From JBLNBN01 sp050260015 (lineage in GTDB: Bacteria > Bacteroidota > Ignavibacteria > Kapaibacteriales > UBA2268): 56,763 bases of DNA. Shown here piece by piece: positions 1 through 8,023 of this stretch (its first letter is position 1; each line of letters starts with the position of its first letter). A program made the position numbers and the translations under genes. Below the pieces are notes generated by a model. It saw only the letters and a list, made by a program, of their open reading frames with translations. It did not search any database and was not told the DNA's origin. The DNA is taken from positions 1-56,763 of the forward strand of contig JBLNBN010000006.1 in NCBI GenBank assembly GCA_050260015.1, in the 5' to 3' direction.

Positions 1-112
1 GATAAGTTACGGTATCAACTTTTCGCCACTCGGGATTAGAACCTGAAAGCGCAGGGATAAAAGGAGTTATCAAAGCAATAAATATTAATATTAGGAGGCG
101 AGGGATTTTCAT
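1..112 (-). CDS. Exported protein, 5' end only (runs off the window)
   Basis: The minus strand opens with ATG at 110-112 and reads MKIPRLLILIFIALITPF..., a basic start, a hydrophobic core and an Ala/Ser-rich cleavage region (PALSGS), so a type I signal peptide. Only 37 codons are inside the window and no function can be given. GGAG lies six bases before this ATG. A second in-frame ATG four codons upstream (122-124) has no such site, so 112 is preferred. A promoter-like sequence lies about 45 bases upstream. Confidence 0.6.
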   Translation of the reverse strand, partial: MKIPRLLILIFIALITPFIPALSGSNPEWRKVDTVTY

Positions 113-154
113 AGCAGGCTCCATATAAATGAATTCTAATCACATTTCGCGCGT

Positions 155-185
155 GTAACTTACGAAAAACGGAACTGATTTGCAA
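155..185 (-). promoter_or_regulatory. Bacteroidota-type promoter for the exported protein at the window edge
   Basis: Read on the minus strand, TTG (183-185), a 20-base spacer and TAAGTTAC (155-162) resemble the TTG-N20-TAnnTTTG promoter of this phylum (6 of 8 matches in the -7 box). The spacer equals that of the three pilin promoters further on. Sequence-only prediction. Confidence 0.4.
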
Positions 186-224
186 GCGGTTTGTTGTATC
201 CTGTTAAGTTTTGTGAAAAATTGG

Positions 225-385
225 ATATTTTATCATGACCCTCATCCTAGCCTTCTCCCCGGGGGAGAAGGAAACAAGCCTGCAGTTTTCAACAGTTGTG
301 CGCCGTTCTCTTTGGCCCGTCATTCCGGGCGCCAGGCCTGGAATCGATAAATCGTTTGGATTCCTCGCTTCGCTTCGGAATGACA
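225..385. repeat. Intergenic dispersed-repeat-like segment
   Basis: Two motifs typical of dispersed intergenic repeats sit here: a CCTTCTCCCCGGGGGAGAAGG palindrome (about 250-271), and a CGTCATTCCGGGC segment followed by a GGATTCC...GGAATGAC inverted repeat (about 317-384). Related motifs recur at the other end of the window (56.46-56.65 kb). No convincing gene is present in 186-461. Confidence 0.5.
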
Positions 386-461
386 GGTCCTTCAATTGTA
401 TGCGTTTGAGCGCTATTTCCAGGCATCCAATCATGTTAATCAGTTTAATCCCGGTTCAGAC

Positions 462-502
462 AAAAAAAGCTCCGCTGCTTTATGCCGCGGAGCCTTTTTT
501 TT
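462..502 (-). terminator. Rho-independent terminator after the PLP-lyase gene
   Basis: Arms CTCCGC and GCGGAG around a short TTTATG-containing loop are flanked by an A-run on the left and a T-run on the right, so it can work in both directions. It sits 20 bases past the stop of the minus-strand gene ending at 522. Confidence 0.8.
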
Positions 503-521
503 AGAAATCAAATTCGATTGG

Positions 522-1727
522 TTATTGGAGCATGCCTACTTCGCGCATGCATTCCTTGATTGTGTTGATCGTCAGGTCGACGTCGTTGTCCAGGCCCATG
601 GAGAAGCGGACGAGGCCGGGCGTCATGCCCATCTCGATCTGCTCTTCCGGCGGGATCTCGCTGGAGGTCGAGCTGCCCGGCGAACTGAACAGCGTCTTGT
701 AGAAGCCGAGGCTGACGGCGAAGTAACCGACGTGCTTTTCCTGCATCTTGATCATCAAGTTATTAGCCGTGTCGCTATCCTTGCAATCGATCGTCAGCAT
801 GCCGCTGAAGCCGTATTCGGGATTTATCATGTCCTTAATTAATCCGTGCTGGCGATGCGAAGGCAAACCGGGGTAGAACACCTTAACCCCTGCGTCCTGG
901 AGCGCCTGCGAGAGCTTCATCGCGTTATGGCTGTGCTGCTTCATACGGATATGGAGCGTGCGCATGTTCTTCAGGATGCTGGAGGCGCGGAAGCTGTCGA
1001 GCACGGGGCCCAAAAGCATCGCGGAACCGTCGATAACGCTGCGCATGGACGCCACGAATTCGTGGGTCCCGCAGACGGCGCCGCCTACGCAGTCGTTCGT
1101 GCCGTTTATGAACTTCGTGAGCGAATAAACGACTATGTGCGCGCCGAGTTCGAGCGGCGTCACGACCATCGGGGAGAAGGTATTGTCCACGACGAGCTGC
1201 GCCCCGACGCTGTCGGCTATCTTGCGGAGCTCGCGAAGATCGGCTATTTCGAGCAGCGGGTTGCTGATCGTTTCGCAATAGATTACTTTCGTATTCTCGT
1301 TAACCTTCGAGCGAATGTCGTCAAGATCGGTAATATTAATGAAATGCGTCGTAATGCCTAAGCGCGGAAGGAAGTTCTTCATAAGCGCGTAGGTGCCGCC
1401 GTAGATCGTTCGGCTGGAAACGATTTCGTCGCCGCTATGGCATAGCTGCAATAGCGTGGTCGAAATTGCGCCCATGCCGGAACCCATTACCTGCGCTTCT
1501 TCGGCGCCTTCCATCGCGGCGAGAGCCTGGCCGAGGAAATGGGTAATTGGGCTGAGATGGCGCGAATACAAGAAGCATCCCTCCACTTCTTCCGAAAAGA
1601 GCTGCTGCATCTTCTCTGCCGAGAGGAAGGTGTAAGTGGCAGCGTCGGTTATCGAAGGATTGACGTCGCCGAATTCGCCAAAAACCTGGAATTGCTGCAA
1701 GCGGGTTGCAGGATCGTTATGTTGCAT
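522..1727 (-). CDS. Cys/Met-metabolism PLP-dependent lyase (methionine gamma-lyase / cystathionine gamma-lyase-like)
   Basis: A 401-aa fold-type I PLP enzyme of the trans-sulfuration family. The Schiff-base lysine is K205 in the motif SLTKFINGTND, D181 (VVDNTFS) would pair with the pyridine nitrogen, and Y109 in IYGGTY is the stacking tyrosine. Methionine gamma-lyases usually carry Cys after the YG of this loop; here it is Gly (YGGT), so the exact substrate (methionine, cystathionine or O-acetylhomoserine) cannot be fixed. The gene follows ilvE by 11 bases and ends before a strong terminator, so the two form an operon. Linking thioether breakdown to branched-chain transamination, for instance through 2-oxobutyrate, is inference. 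Confidence 0.85.
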   Translation of the reverse strand: MQHNDPATRLQQFQVFGEFGDVNPSITDAATYTFLSAEKMQQLFSEEVEGCFLYSRHLSPITHFLGQALAAMEGAEEAQVMGSGMGAISTTLLQLCHSGDEIVSSRTIYGGTYALMKNFLPRLGITTHFINITDLDDIRSKVNENTKVIYCETISNPLLEIADLRELRKIADSVGAQLVVDNTFSPMVVTPLELGAHIVVYSLTKFINGTNDCVGGAVCGTHEFVASMRSVIDGSAMLLGPVLDSFRASSILKNMRTLHIRMKQHSHNAMKLSQALQDAGVKVFYPGLPSHRQHGLIKDMINPEYGFSGMLTIDCKDSDTANNLMIKMQEKHVGYFAVSLGFYKTLFSSPGSSTSSEIPPEEQIEMGMTPGLVRFSMGLDNDVDLTINTIKECMREVGMLQ

Positions 1728-1738
1728 TGTAAGCGCCT

Positions 1739-2815
1739 TTATTTAATAATAACTTTTTGGGTCCAACCGTGCGTGTCCTCGATCTCGCCGTATTGAATGC
1801 CCGTAATGTGATCGTAGAATTTCTGCGCGAGGCGGCCGATCTTCTGATCGTTAATGATCAGCTGGTTGCCTTTGTAGTCGAGCATTCCTACGGGAGAGAT
1901 AACCGCCGCGGTGCCGGTGCCGAATACTTCGTCGAGCGTACCGTTGGAGTGCGCGGTGAGAACCTCGTCGATCGTTATCTGGCGTTCCGAGACCTTCATG
2001 CCCCAATCGCGGGCTAGCGTAAGCACAGTGTCGCGAGTAACGCCGGCAAGAATCGTTCCCTGGTCGAGCGAAGGAGTGATGATTTCTCCGTTAATAACGA
2101 AGACTATATTCATGGCGCCTACTTCGTCCACGAAGCTGTGGTTAACGCCGTCGAGCCAGAGCACCTGCGCGTAGCCCTGCTCCTTGGCCTTGGAACCGGC
2201 GAGCAAGGAAGCCGCGTAGTTGGCCGCCGTTTTAGCGGAGCCGAGACCGCCGCGCACCGCGCGAACGTAGTCGTCGGCGACGCGGATCTTAACCGGGTTC
2301 AGGCCTTCGGCATAGTACGAAGCCACCGGCGAGGTCATAATGATAAGCTTATACTCGGGCGAAGCGTGCACGCCGAGGAAGTTCGAGCTACCGAAAGCCA
2401 CGGGACGATAATACAGCGATTGCCCGCGTTTTTTAGGAACAAATTGATAATCTACTTCCGCTAACGCACGGCAAGCGTCCACAAAACGATTCTCGTCGAA
2501 CGGGGGAATGCATACGCGGCTGGAGGAATGATTTAGCCTGCGCGCGTTCATTTCCGGGCGGAATATGTTTACGCAACCTTCGCCGCAGTGAAAGGCTTTC
2601 AATCCCTCGAACACCGACTGCCCGTAGTGCAACGTGCAGAGCGCCGGCTCCATTTCCATGGGGCCGTAGGGCACGATTTCGCCCTCGTTCCACTTGCCGT
2701 TCTTATATTCGGCCAGGAAGATGTGGTCTGAGAAGTGAATGCCAAATCCTAAGTTATCCCAATTAATCGTGTTTATCCGGGAGTTAACAGCGCGGGTTAC
2801 TTTAAAATTAGTCAT
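1739..2815 (-). CDS. ilvE: Branched-chain amino-acid aminotransferase
   Basis: A 358-aa class IV aminotransferase of the long (mitochondrial BCAT-like) type. It interconverts Leu/Ile/Val and their 2-oxoacids with 2-oxoglutarate/glutamate in the cytoplasm. The catalytic lysine is K195 in LGSAKTAANYAASL. Other family marks are the HYGQSVFEGLKAF segment near residue 64 and the C-terminal GTGTAAVISPVG phosphate-binding stretch. Length is normal for the family. GAAGGA lies before the ATG. It is the first gene of a two-gene operon with the PLP lyase downstream. Confidence 0.93.
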   Translation of the reverse strand: MTNFKVTRAVNSRINTINWDNLGFGIHFSDHIFLAEYKNGKWNEGEIVPYGPMEMEPALCTLHYGQSVFEGLKAFHCGEGCVNIFRPEMNARRLNHSSSRVCIPPFDENRFVDACRALAEVDYQFVPKKRGQSLYYRPVAFGSSNFLGVHASPEYKLIIMTSPVASYYAEGLNPVKIRVADDYVRAVRGGLGSAKTAANYAASLLAGSKAKEQGYAQVLWLDGVNHSFVDEVGAMNIVFVINGEIITPSLDQGTILAGVTRDTVLTLARDWGMKVSERQITIDEVLTAHSNGTLDEVFGTGTAAVISPVGMLDYKGNQLIINDQKIGRLAQKFYDHITGIQYGEIEDTHGWTQKVIIK

Positions 2816-2883
2816 AATGAATCCTTCGAATTGATTTCAAACGGCAATTGAAACATTTTTCAAAATAATTACCGTAAAGCGCT

Positions 2884-2891
2884 CAAATATA
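2884..2891 (-). promoter_or_regulatory. -7 element (TATATTTG) upstream of ilvE
   Basis: The minus strand reads TATATTTG, a full match to the TAnnTTTG -7 box of Bacteroidota, 69 bases before the ilvE ATG. The region about 20 bases further upstream is AT-rich but has no clear TTG, so only the -7 half is supported. Confidence 0.45.
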
Positions 2892-3267
2892 ACAAATTTT
2901 TACGGCATATTAATAAAAATGCTTTTTCTACCAATTGCATAGGCCAAGTTGCCCCGATAGCTTGCACATATTTTGGGACCAATGCCGCTCCCGGAATTCG
3001 CCCGTGAATAATTATTCAAAATTGTTCTTGCATTCCGCGCATTTTTTTCTTAAATTATTTAAGATACTTCGTTATAATTCGTTTTTCTTAATGAAAAGAA
3101 TTCAAGATTTCTATTCAAATTTACAAGGAGGGTGATTCGGGAACTAATAAAACACATTAAATTGGCTTGCTGACTTAATTATTGCGCGGCGGAAAAAAGG
3201 CCCGCGCTTTAGAAAATGATAATCTCCTAAATAATTCATTTTTACTAACGATCTAAAGGGATGGGTT
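2892..3267. other. Divergent intergenic region between ilvE and susC
   Basis: AT-rich spacer separating two divergent operons. It contains a GCGCGG...CCGCGC inverted repeat near 3184-3207 that could form a leader hairpin for susC, and AAAGGG about 10 bases before the susC ATG. No convincing gene; a 66-codon frame at 2935-3135 has no ribosome-binding site or recognisable product. Confidence 0.5.
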
Positions 3268-6200
3268 ATGTCAGCTTTTCGATTCCTACTTGGCTCGGGC
3301 ATAACGAGACGGATCGCAATTGTCTCGCTATTAGCCTGCATTTTCCTTACAATTCAGGCCTTTTCACAGGGCCCAGCATTCCTTAAAGGCAAGATTACCG
3401 ATAAGGAAACGGGGCAACCGCTAACGAGCGCCTCGGTTTCAATACCGGCGTTAAGACTCGGCGCAATCACGGACAACAACGGCGCCTTCACATTCGAAGC
3501 GCCTCCGGGCATTCACACGGTAGAGGTCCGTTACCTCGGCTACGAGACTCAGAATCAGAGGGTGACTCTCGTCGCCGGGCAAACCGCGGAAATAAACGTC
3601 GCGCTCTCTTCCAAATCCATTCAGACAAATGAAATCGTCGTAGTCGGCCTTACGGGCGAGGTGGACCGTAATAAGCTTGGAAATACGATCGGCACGGTCA
3701 CTTCGAGAGAAATAGCAAACGTAGTTTCCCCGTCGGCTATCGACGCGCTCTCCGGCAGGGTCACCGGCTTGAACGTTACCCGCAATTCCGGCACCCCGGG
3801 CGCGGGAACCTATATTACTATACGCGGACGAAAATCGATCATGGGATCCAGCGAGCCGCTGTATGTCGTAGACGGCGTTATACTCGACAACTCCTCGCTC
3901 TACGATCCTAATGGCGCAGTTCAATACTCCAACCGCGCCGTGGACATCAATCCGCAGGACATCGAATCAATCCAAATACTGAAAGGAGCGTCGGCCGCGG
4001 CAATTTATGGCTCGCAGGCCGCCAACGGCGTTATCCTTATTACCACTAAAAAAGGAAAGCTCTCCAGCTACGATAAGCCGGCGCAAATTACTTACAACTC
4101 CTCCTACACGATGGATGAGAAGTACGGCAATATAGCGATGCAAAGGAGCTTTGGCCAAAAGCCCGGCACTCACAACACGTACAACCTCGATTCGACTGGC
4201 AAGTCGATCCGTTTGCCGGCCGGAACTCCTACGTACCAGCAGGACGACGTCCCGTTCCGCACGGGATGGGGCAATGAGCAATCGCTCAGCATAATGGGCG
4301 GCGTGCCGCAATTCGATTACCTGATCAACGGCACTTATAATAATTTATTCGGCTATGTGCGCGGATCCTCGCTCGAGAGGACGAGCCTTCGCGCGAACGT
4401 CGGCATCTCGCTGTTCCCGGGCGTTACGGTTCAAACGAATAGTAATTTCATTTCCACGAACAATGATTTGCCGCAGGACGGTTCGAATACTTCCGGTATT
4501 CTGCTAGGCGCCTTGCGCACCCCGCCGGAGTTCAATAATAATATTACAAAGAATCCGGACGGCACCCAGCATCAGTTCTGGGTTTACGACAACCCGATCT
4601 GGACGGAGGAGAATAATAAATTCAATTCGCAGATCGAGCGCTTCCTGCATTCGACCGAGCTCAAGTGGCTCCCCTTCGAATGGGTTTCGCTGACCGGGCG
4701 ATTTGGAATGGACCGCTATGAGTATATCAACAGGCAGAGGCTTGCGGTAGGCTCCTCCGGCTCGGAGAACTTAATGGGCCAGATAGACGAGAACCGGTAT
4801 ACGAGCAAGCAATATAACCTGGATTTCTCGGGCAACTTTACCCGCAGATTCATGGATAACGAACTGGAGATGGCGCTTACGCTGGGCGAGCAAACTATTT
4901 GGAACGAGTACGCAAGCGTAGGGGCAAGCTCCACCAATACCCTGCCGTTCTTCGACCAGATAACGGCGGGCGCAACGAGAGACGCGACGAGCTATAAATC
5001 AGAAAAGATGATCGTCGGGATCTTCGGGCAGTTAAACGCGTCATACCTCGACAGGTACTCCGCCACGGTTTCGTTGCGACGCGACGGAAGCTCGACTTTC
5101 GGCGAATCCAAAAAGTTCTATACATTCCCCAAAGCGAGCTTCACATATAACCTATCGAACGAACCGTTTATGGAAGGGTTGCGCGGCACGATTAATAATA
5201 TTAGGATCAGGGGTTCATGGGGCGAAGCGGGCTCCCCGAATTTACCTGGAGTTTACGCGACAAACTTCCTCTACGGCATAGCCGGCTTCTTCGACCCGTG
5301 GGATAGAAATACCGCTTCGGCCAGCCGCGGAGGCTTCCCGGGCATCCGCCAAGGCGGAGGAACGAGCGACGAATTTATAATCGCCGGCTCCAAGGACATT
5401 AAGCCCGAGCTCACGAGCGAACGCGAATTCGGTATGGACATCGGGATACTCGACGATAAGTACGGCATCGAATTCACGTATTTCCAGGCGAACGTATTCG
5501 ATATGATACTCAACGTTCCGGTCGCAGGCTCGACGGGTTACGACCAGGCGCTGCGCAACGCCGCGCAAATGTGGAATAAGGGAATTGAGCTTGCGTTGCA
5601 TATCTCGCCGGTCGTCGGGGAAAATTTCTCCTGGACCAATACGATTAACTACTCCACGATATGGAATGAAGTTACTAAGCTAACGATCAAACCGGCAGGA
5701 CTACCGACGACGGGCGACGAATATATCGCACTTTCTGGCGGCTTTGTCGGGATCAACAACGTGGCGATGGTCGGCAAGCCCTTAGGCGTATTCTTTGGCT
5801 ATGGTTGGCTTCGCGACGAACAGGGCAAAATACTCTATTCCGGCGATAAAGTAAAAATGGCAGGCAATGAGATCGTCCGCGGCAAGAATAACAGGGCGAT
5901 ACGCGATCCCAACGGCGTCGCGTTGCCGGACGATTACGGGCTGGGACTGCTTGGTTCGCCCGTGCAGGACCTACAGATGCAAATCATTGGCGATCCGAAC
6001 CCGGATTACCAATTAAGTTGGAGAGCGGACATATCGTTCTACCGCGACTTTACTTTAAGCTTCCTAATCGACGGCGTATACGGTTTCGACGTTTGGAACG
6101 GCACGCGCGGCGCAATGTATCGCCACGGCACGCACGGGGACACGGAGGATCGCGACGCGCCCTGGTTTAATTTCGACGGGAAACCGGTTATCGACGAAGC

Positions 6201-6519
6201 TACGGGCCAGCAAGTTACCAAGCTTGAATGGTACAGGACCTACGCGAACGGATTTAACATAAACGAACCGCACGTAGAGGACGGCTCCTTTACAAAGCTG
6301 CGGGAAGTTACTTTAGAATACCGCTGGGGCGGATTGAAGGAATGGAATATCAGCAACGTTATATTCCAGTTCTCCGCTCGCAACCTTTACACCTGGACGA
6401 AATACTCCGGCTACGATCCGGAAGTCAATACGTTCTCGGCTGCCGAGGGACGCGGATTCGATTACTTCACGCTACCGCAGGTCAGATCCTACCGTTTAGG
6501 TTTAACAATAGTATATTAG
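3268..6519 (+). CDS. SusC/RagA-type TonB-linked outer-membrane transporter
   Basis: A 1083-aa outer-membrane protein. After a signal peptide (about residues 15-36, ending IQAFSQG) comes a carboxypeptidase-regulatory-like domain (about 37-115, with KGKITDKETGQPL and a LGYETQ segment), then a TonB plug with the typical SusC signatures IRGRKSIMGSSEPLYVVDG and SIQILKGASAAAIYGSQAANG, then a long beta-barrel ending in a tyrosine-terminated strand (LTIVY). SusC proteins form a complex with a SusD lipoprotein and import oligosaccharides or peptides using TonB energy. The partner gene starts 9 bases downstream. No glycoside hydrolase or protease gene is next to it, so the substrate is unknown. Confidence 0.95.
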   Translation: MSAFRFLLGSGITRRIAIVSLLACIFLTIQAFSQGPAFLKGKITDKETGQPLTSASVSIPALRLGAITDNNGAFTFEAPPGIHTVEVRYLGYETQNQRVTLVAGQTAEINVALSSKSIQTNEIVVVGLTGEVDRNKLGNTIGTVTSREIANVVSPSAIDALSGRVTGLNVTRNSGTPGAGTYITIRGRKSIMGSSEPLYVVDGVILDNSSLYDPNGAVQYSNRAVDINPQDIESIQILKGASAAAIYGSQAANGVILITTKKGKLSSYDKPAQITYNSSYTMDEKYGNIAMQRSFGQKPGTHNTYNLDSTGKSIRLPAGTPTYQQDDVPFRTGWGNEQSLSIMGGVPQFDYLINGTYNNLFGYVRGSSLERTSLRANVGISLFPGVTVQTNSNFISTNNDLPQDGSNTSGILLGALRTPPEFNNNITKNPDGTQHQFWVYDNPIWTEENNKFNSQIERFLHSTELKWLPFEWVSLTGRFGMDRYEYINRQRLAVGSSGSENLMGQIDENRYTSKQYNLDFSGNFTRRFMDNELEMALTLGEQTIWNEYASVGASSTNTLPFFDQITAGATRDATSYKSEKMIVGIFGQLNASYLDRYSATVSLRRDGSSTFGESKKFYTFPKASFTYNLSNEPFMEGLRGTINNIRIRGSWGEAGSPNLPGVYATNFLYGIAGFFDPWDRNTASASRGGFPGIRQGGGTSDEFIIAGSKDIKPELTSEREFGMDIGILDDKYGIEFTYFQANVFDMILNVPVAGSTGYDQALRNAAQMWNKGIELALHISPVVGENFSWTNTINYSTIWNEVTKLTIKPAGLPTTGDEYIALSGGFVGINNVAMVGKPLGVFFGYGWLRDEQGKILYSGDKVKMAGNEIVRGKNNRAIRDPNGVALPDDYGLGLLGSPVQDLQMQIIGDPNPDYQLSWRADISFYRDFTLSFLIDGVYGFDVWNGTRGAMYRHGTHGDTEDRDAPWFNFDGKPVIDEATGQQVTKLEWYRTYANGFNINEPHVEDGSFTKLREVTLEYRWGGLKEWNISNVIFQFSARNLYTWTKYSGYDPEVNTFSAAEGRGFDYFTLPQVRSYRLGLTIVY

Positions 6520-6528
6520 GAGGCAAGA

Positions 6529-7893
6529 ATGAAAAAGACATATAGATATAGCCAAATCGCGCTAGCCGTCCTGTTTACCGCTTTAACGCTGCTTACGACG
6601 AGCTGTATTGACAAGGATATCAACAATTCTCCCAATGCAATTAACGAAGAAGCCGTCAAGAGCGTAGAGGGAGTTTACGGATTGACAATAGCGCTTCAAG
6701 TAGCGACTGCAGATTTTTACAGCGGCGACAGGTCGCGCGTCGCTTCGATATGGACCTGGCAAATGGGAGCGCCTCCCGGATTGGGACGCAGCCAGCCAGT
6801 TAACTGGAACGTCTACAGGATGGAAGAGGACGGGCCGACTAACGATATGTGGCTGATAGCCTACCGCGGAGTGCGGATAGCCAACGACATAATTAAGTTT
6901 ACCCCGGAAGTGGTGTTCTCGGCGACGCCGGAGGATAACACCCGGATAAGGAACACGCTACTCGGTATGGCCAGGACTTATAAAGCGCTAATACTCGGCG
7001 AAATGGCAGCCTTTTACGGCTCAATCCCAATTAATATTAACGGGTTGGAACCGCCGCAATTTGTATCTCAAACGGAGGCCTATGCTGAAGTTCAGCGACT
7101 TTTGGACGAAGCTTTGGTCAACTTTGCCGATCCCGGCCCCGTGGATCGAGATCTGAATTTCGGCGGGGACAAGGACAAATGGTTGGCAGCCGTGCATTCG
7201 CTAAAGGCGCGCTACTTCCTGCACCTAAAGAATTACGCAAGCGCGGCTTCCGAAGCCTCGCAGGGCATTGCGGACGCTTCCGGGACTCTCTTCGGCATTT
7301 ATGGCGAAGGCGCGTCGGAATACTCCCCTTGGGGGCATTGGACGCTAACGGAAGTCGGCGAGCCAATCCGCGGCGAACGGTATTTCGTCAACCTGCTAAA
7401 AGCAAACCCCAACGACTCCCGTCTTGGCGAATACTTTACCAGCAACGATAACGGGCAATATTGGGGATTTGCAGTAAGAAACCAGGAAACTGCCGACTCG
7501 AACGAGCTGAATACCCTGAAGACAGTTTCGCTTAAGAAGTACGGCGCATACGGCGACAACTTCCCGCTCATTTCCTGGCAGGAAAATCAATTCATACTAG
7601 CCGAAGCCAAAGCCCGGACAGGCGCCGGCGGCCTGGAGGAATTGAATTCCGTCATTACGCAATTCGGCCTGCCAGCTTCAACGGCTACGGGGCAGGATTT
7701 GATCAACGAAATACTGCTACAGAAATACCTGACGCTATTCCTCGAGGGACAGAGCTACCACGATATGCGGCGCACGGGAACGCTCCCAAGCCCGAATATC
7801 CCCCTGAGGTGGACTTATCCGGTCGCCGAAACGAACGCGAATCCAAACGTACCGGAAGACAACGACGAACTTGTTAGGGCTATTCTCCCTTAA
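6529..7893 (+). CDS. SusD/RagB-like surface substrate-binding lipoprotein
   Basis: A 454-aa lipoprotein with a lipobox at LTTSC (Cys about residue 26). The TPR-rich SusD fold is indicated by the central GMARTYKALILGEM and WLAAVHSLKARYFLHLKNY helices and the late LLQKYLTLFLEGQSYHDMRRTG motif, which is characteristic of the family. SusD caps the SusC barrel and delivers ligand. AGGAGG precedes the ATG and the gene follows susC by 9 bases, so the two are co-transcribed; a strong terminator follows. At 454 aa it is at the short end for SusD proteins. Confidence 0.92.
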   Translation: MKKTYRYSQIALAVLFTALTLLTTSCIDKDINNSPNAINEEAVKSVEGVYGLTIALQVATADFYSGDRSRVASIWTWQMGAPPGLGRSQPVNWNVYRMEEDGPTNDMWLIAYRGVRIANDIIKFTPEVVFSATPEDNTRIRNTLLGMARTYKALILGEMAAFYGSIPININGLEPPQFVSQTEAYAEVQRLLDEALVNFADPGPVDRDLNFGGDKDKWLAAVHSLKARYFLHLKNYASAASEASQGIADASGTLFGIYGEGASEYSPWGHWTLTEVGEPIRGERYFVNLLKANPNDSRLGEYFTSNDNGQYWGFAVRNQETADSNELNTLKTVSLKKYGAYGDNFPLISWQENQFILAEAKARTGAGGLEELNSVITQFGLPASTATGQDLINEILLQKYLTLFLEGQSYHDMRRTGTLPSPNIPLRWTYPVAETNANPNVPEDNDELVRAILP

Positions 7894-7913
7894 GTTCACA
7901 TTTTTAAATCGCT

Positions 7914-7943
7914 CTTAGGCCGCCTTCGGGCGGCCTTCTTTTA
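7914..7943 (+). terminator. Rho-independent terminator of the susCD operon
   Basis: GGCCGCC-TTCG-GGCGGCC hairpin with a TTCG-type tetraloop followed by TTCTTTT, starting about 25 bases after the susD stop. Confidence 0.85.
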
Positions 7944-7960
7944 TTAAGCATCTTACTAAA

Positions 7961-7997
7961 TAAAAAAAGCCCCCGAATGTCGTAGTTCGGGGGCTTT
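7961..7997 (-). terminator. Rho-independent terminator of the CNBD-AspA gene
   Basis: Perfect 10-bp stem AGCCCCCGAA / TTCGGGGGCT (7968-7995) with an A-run at 7962-7967 that reads as a T-run on the minus strand. It lies 28 bases past the stop at 8024. Confidence 0.85.
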
Positions 7998-8023
7998 ACT
8001 AATTTAAGGAATCTAACGGTTTT

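Noticed and set aside
396..1361. Long plus-strand frames opposite the PLP-lyase gene
   Set aside because: Antisense shadows of a gene with clear catalytic motifs; their translations look like no protein family.
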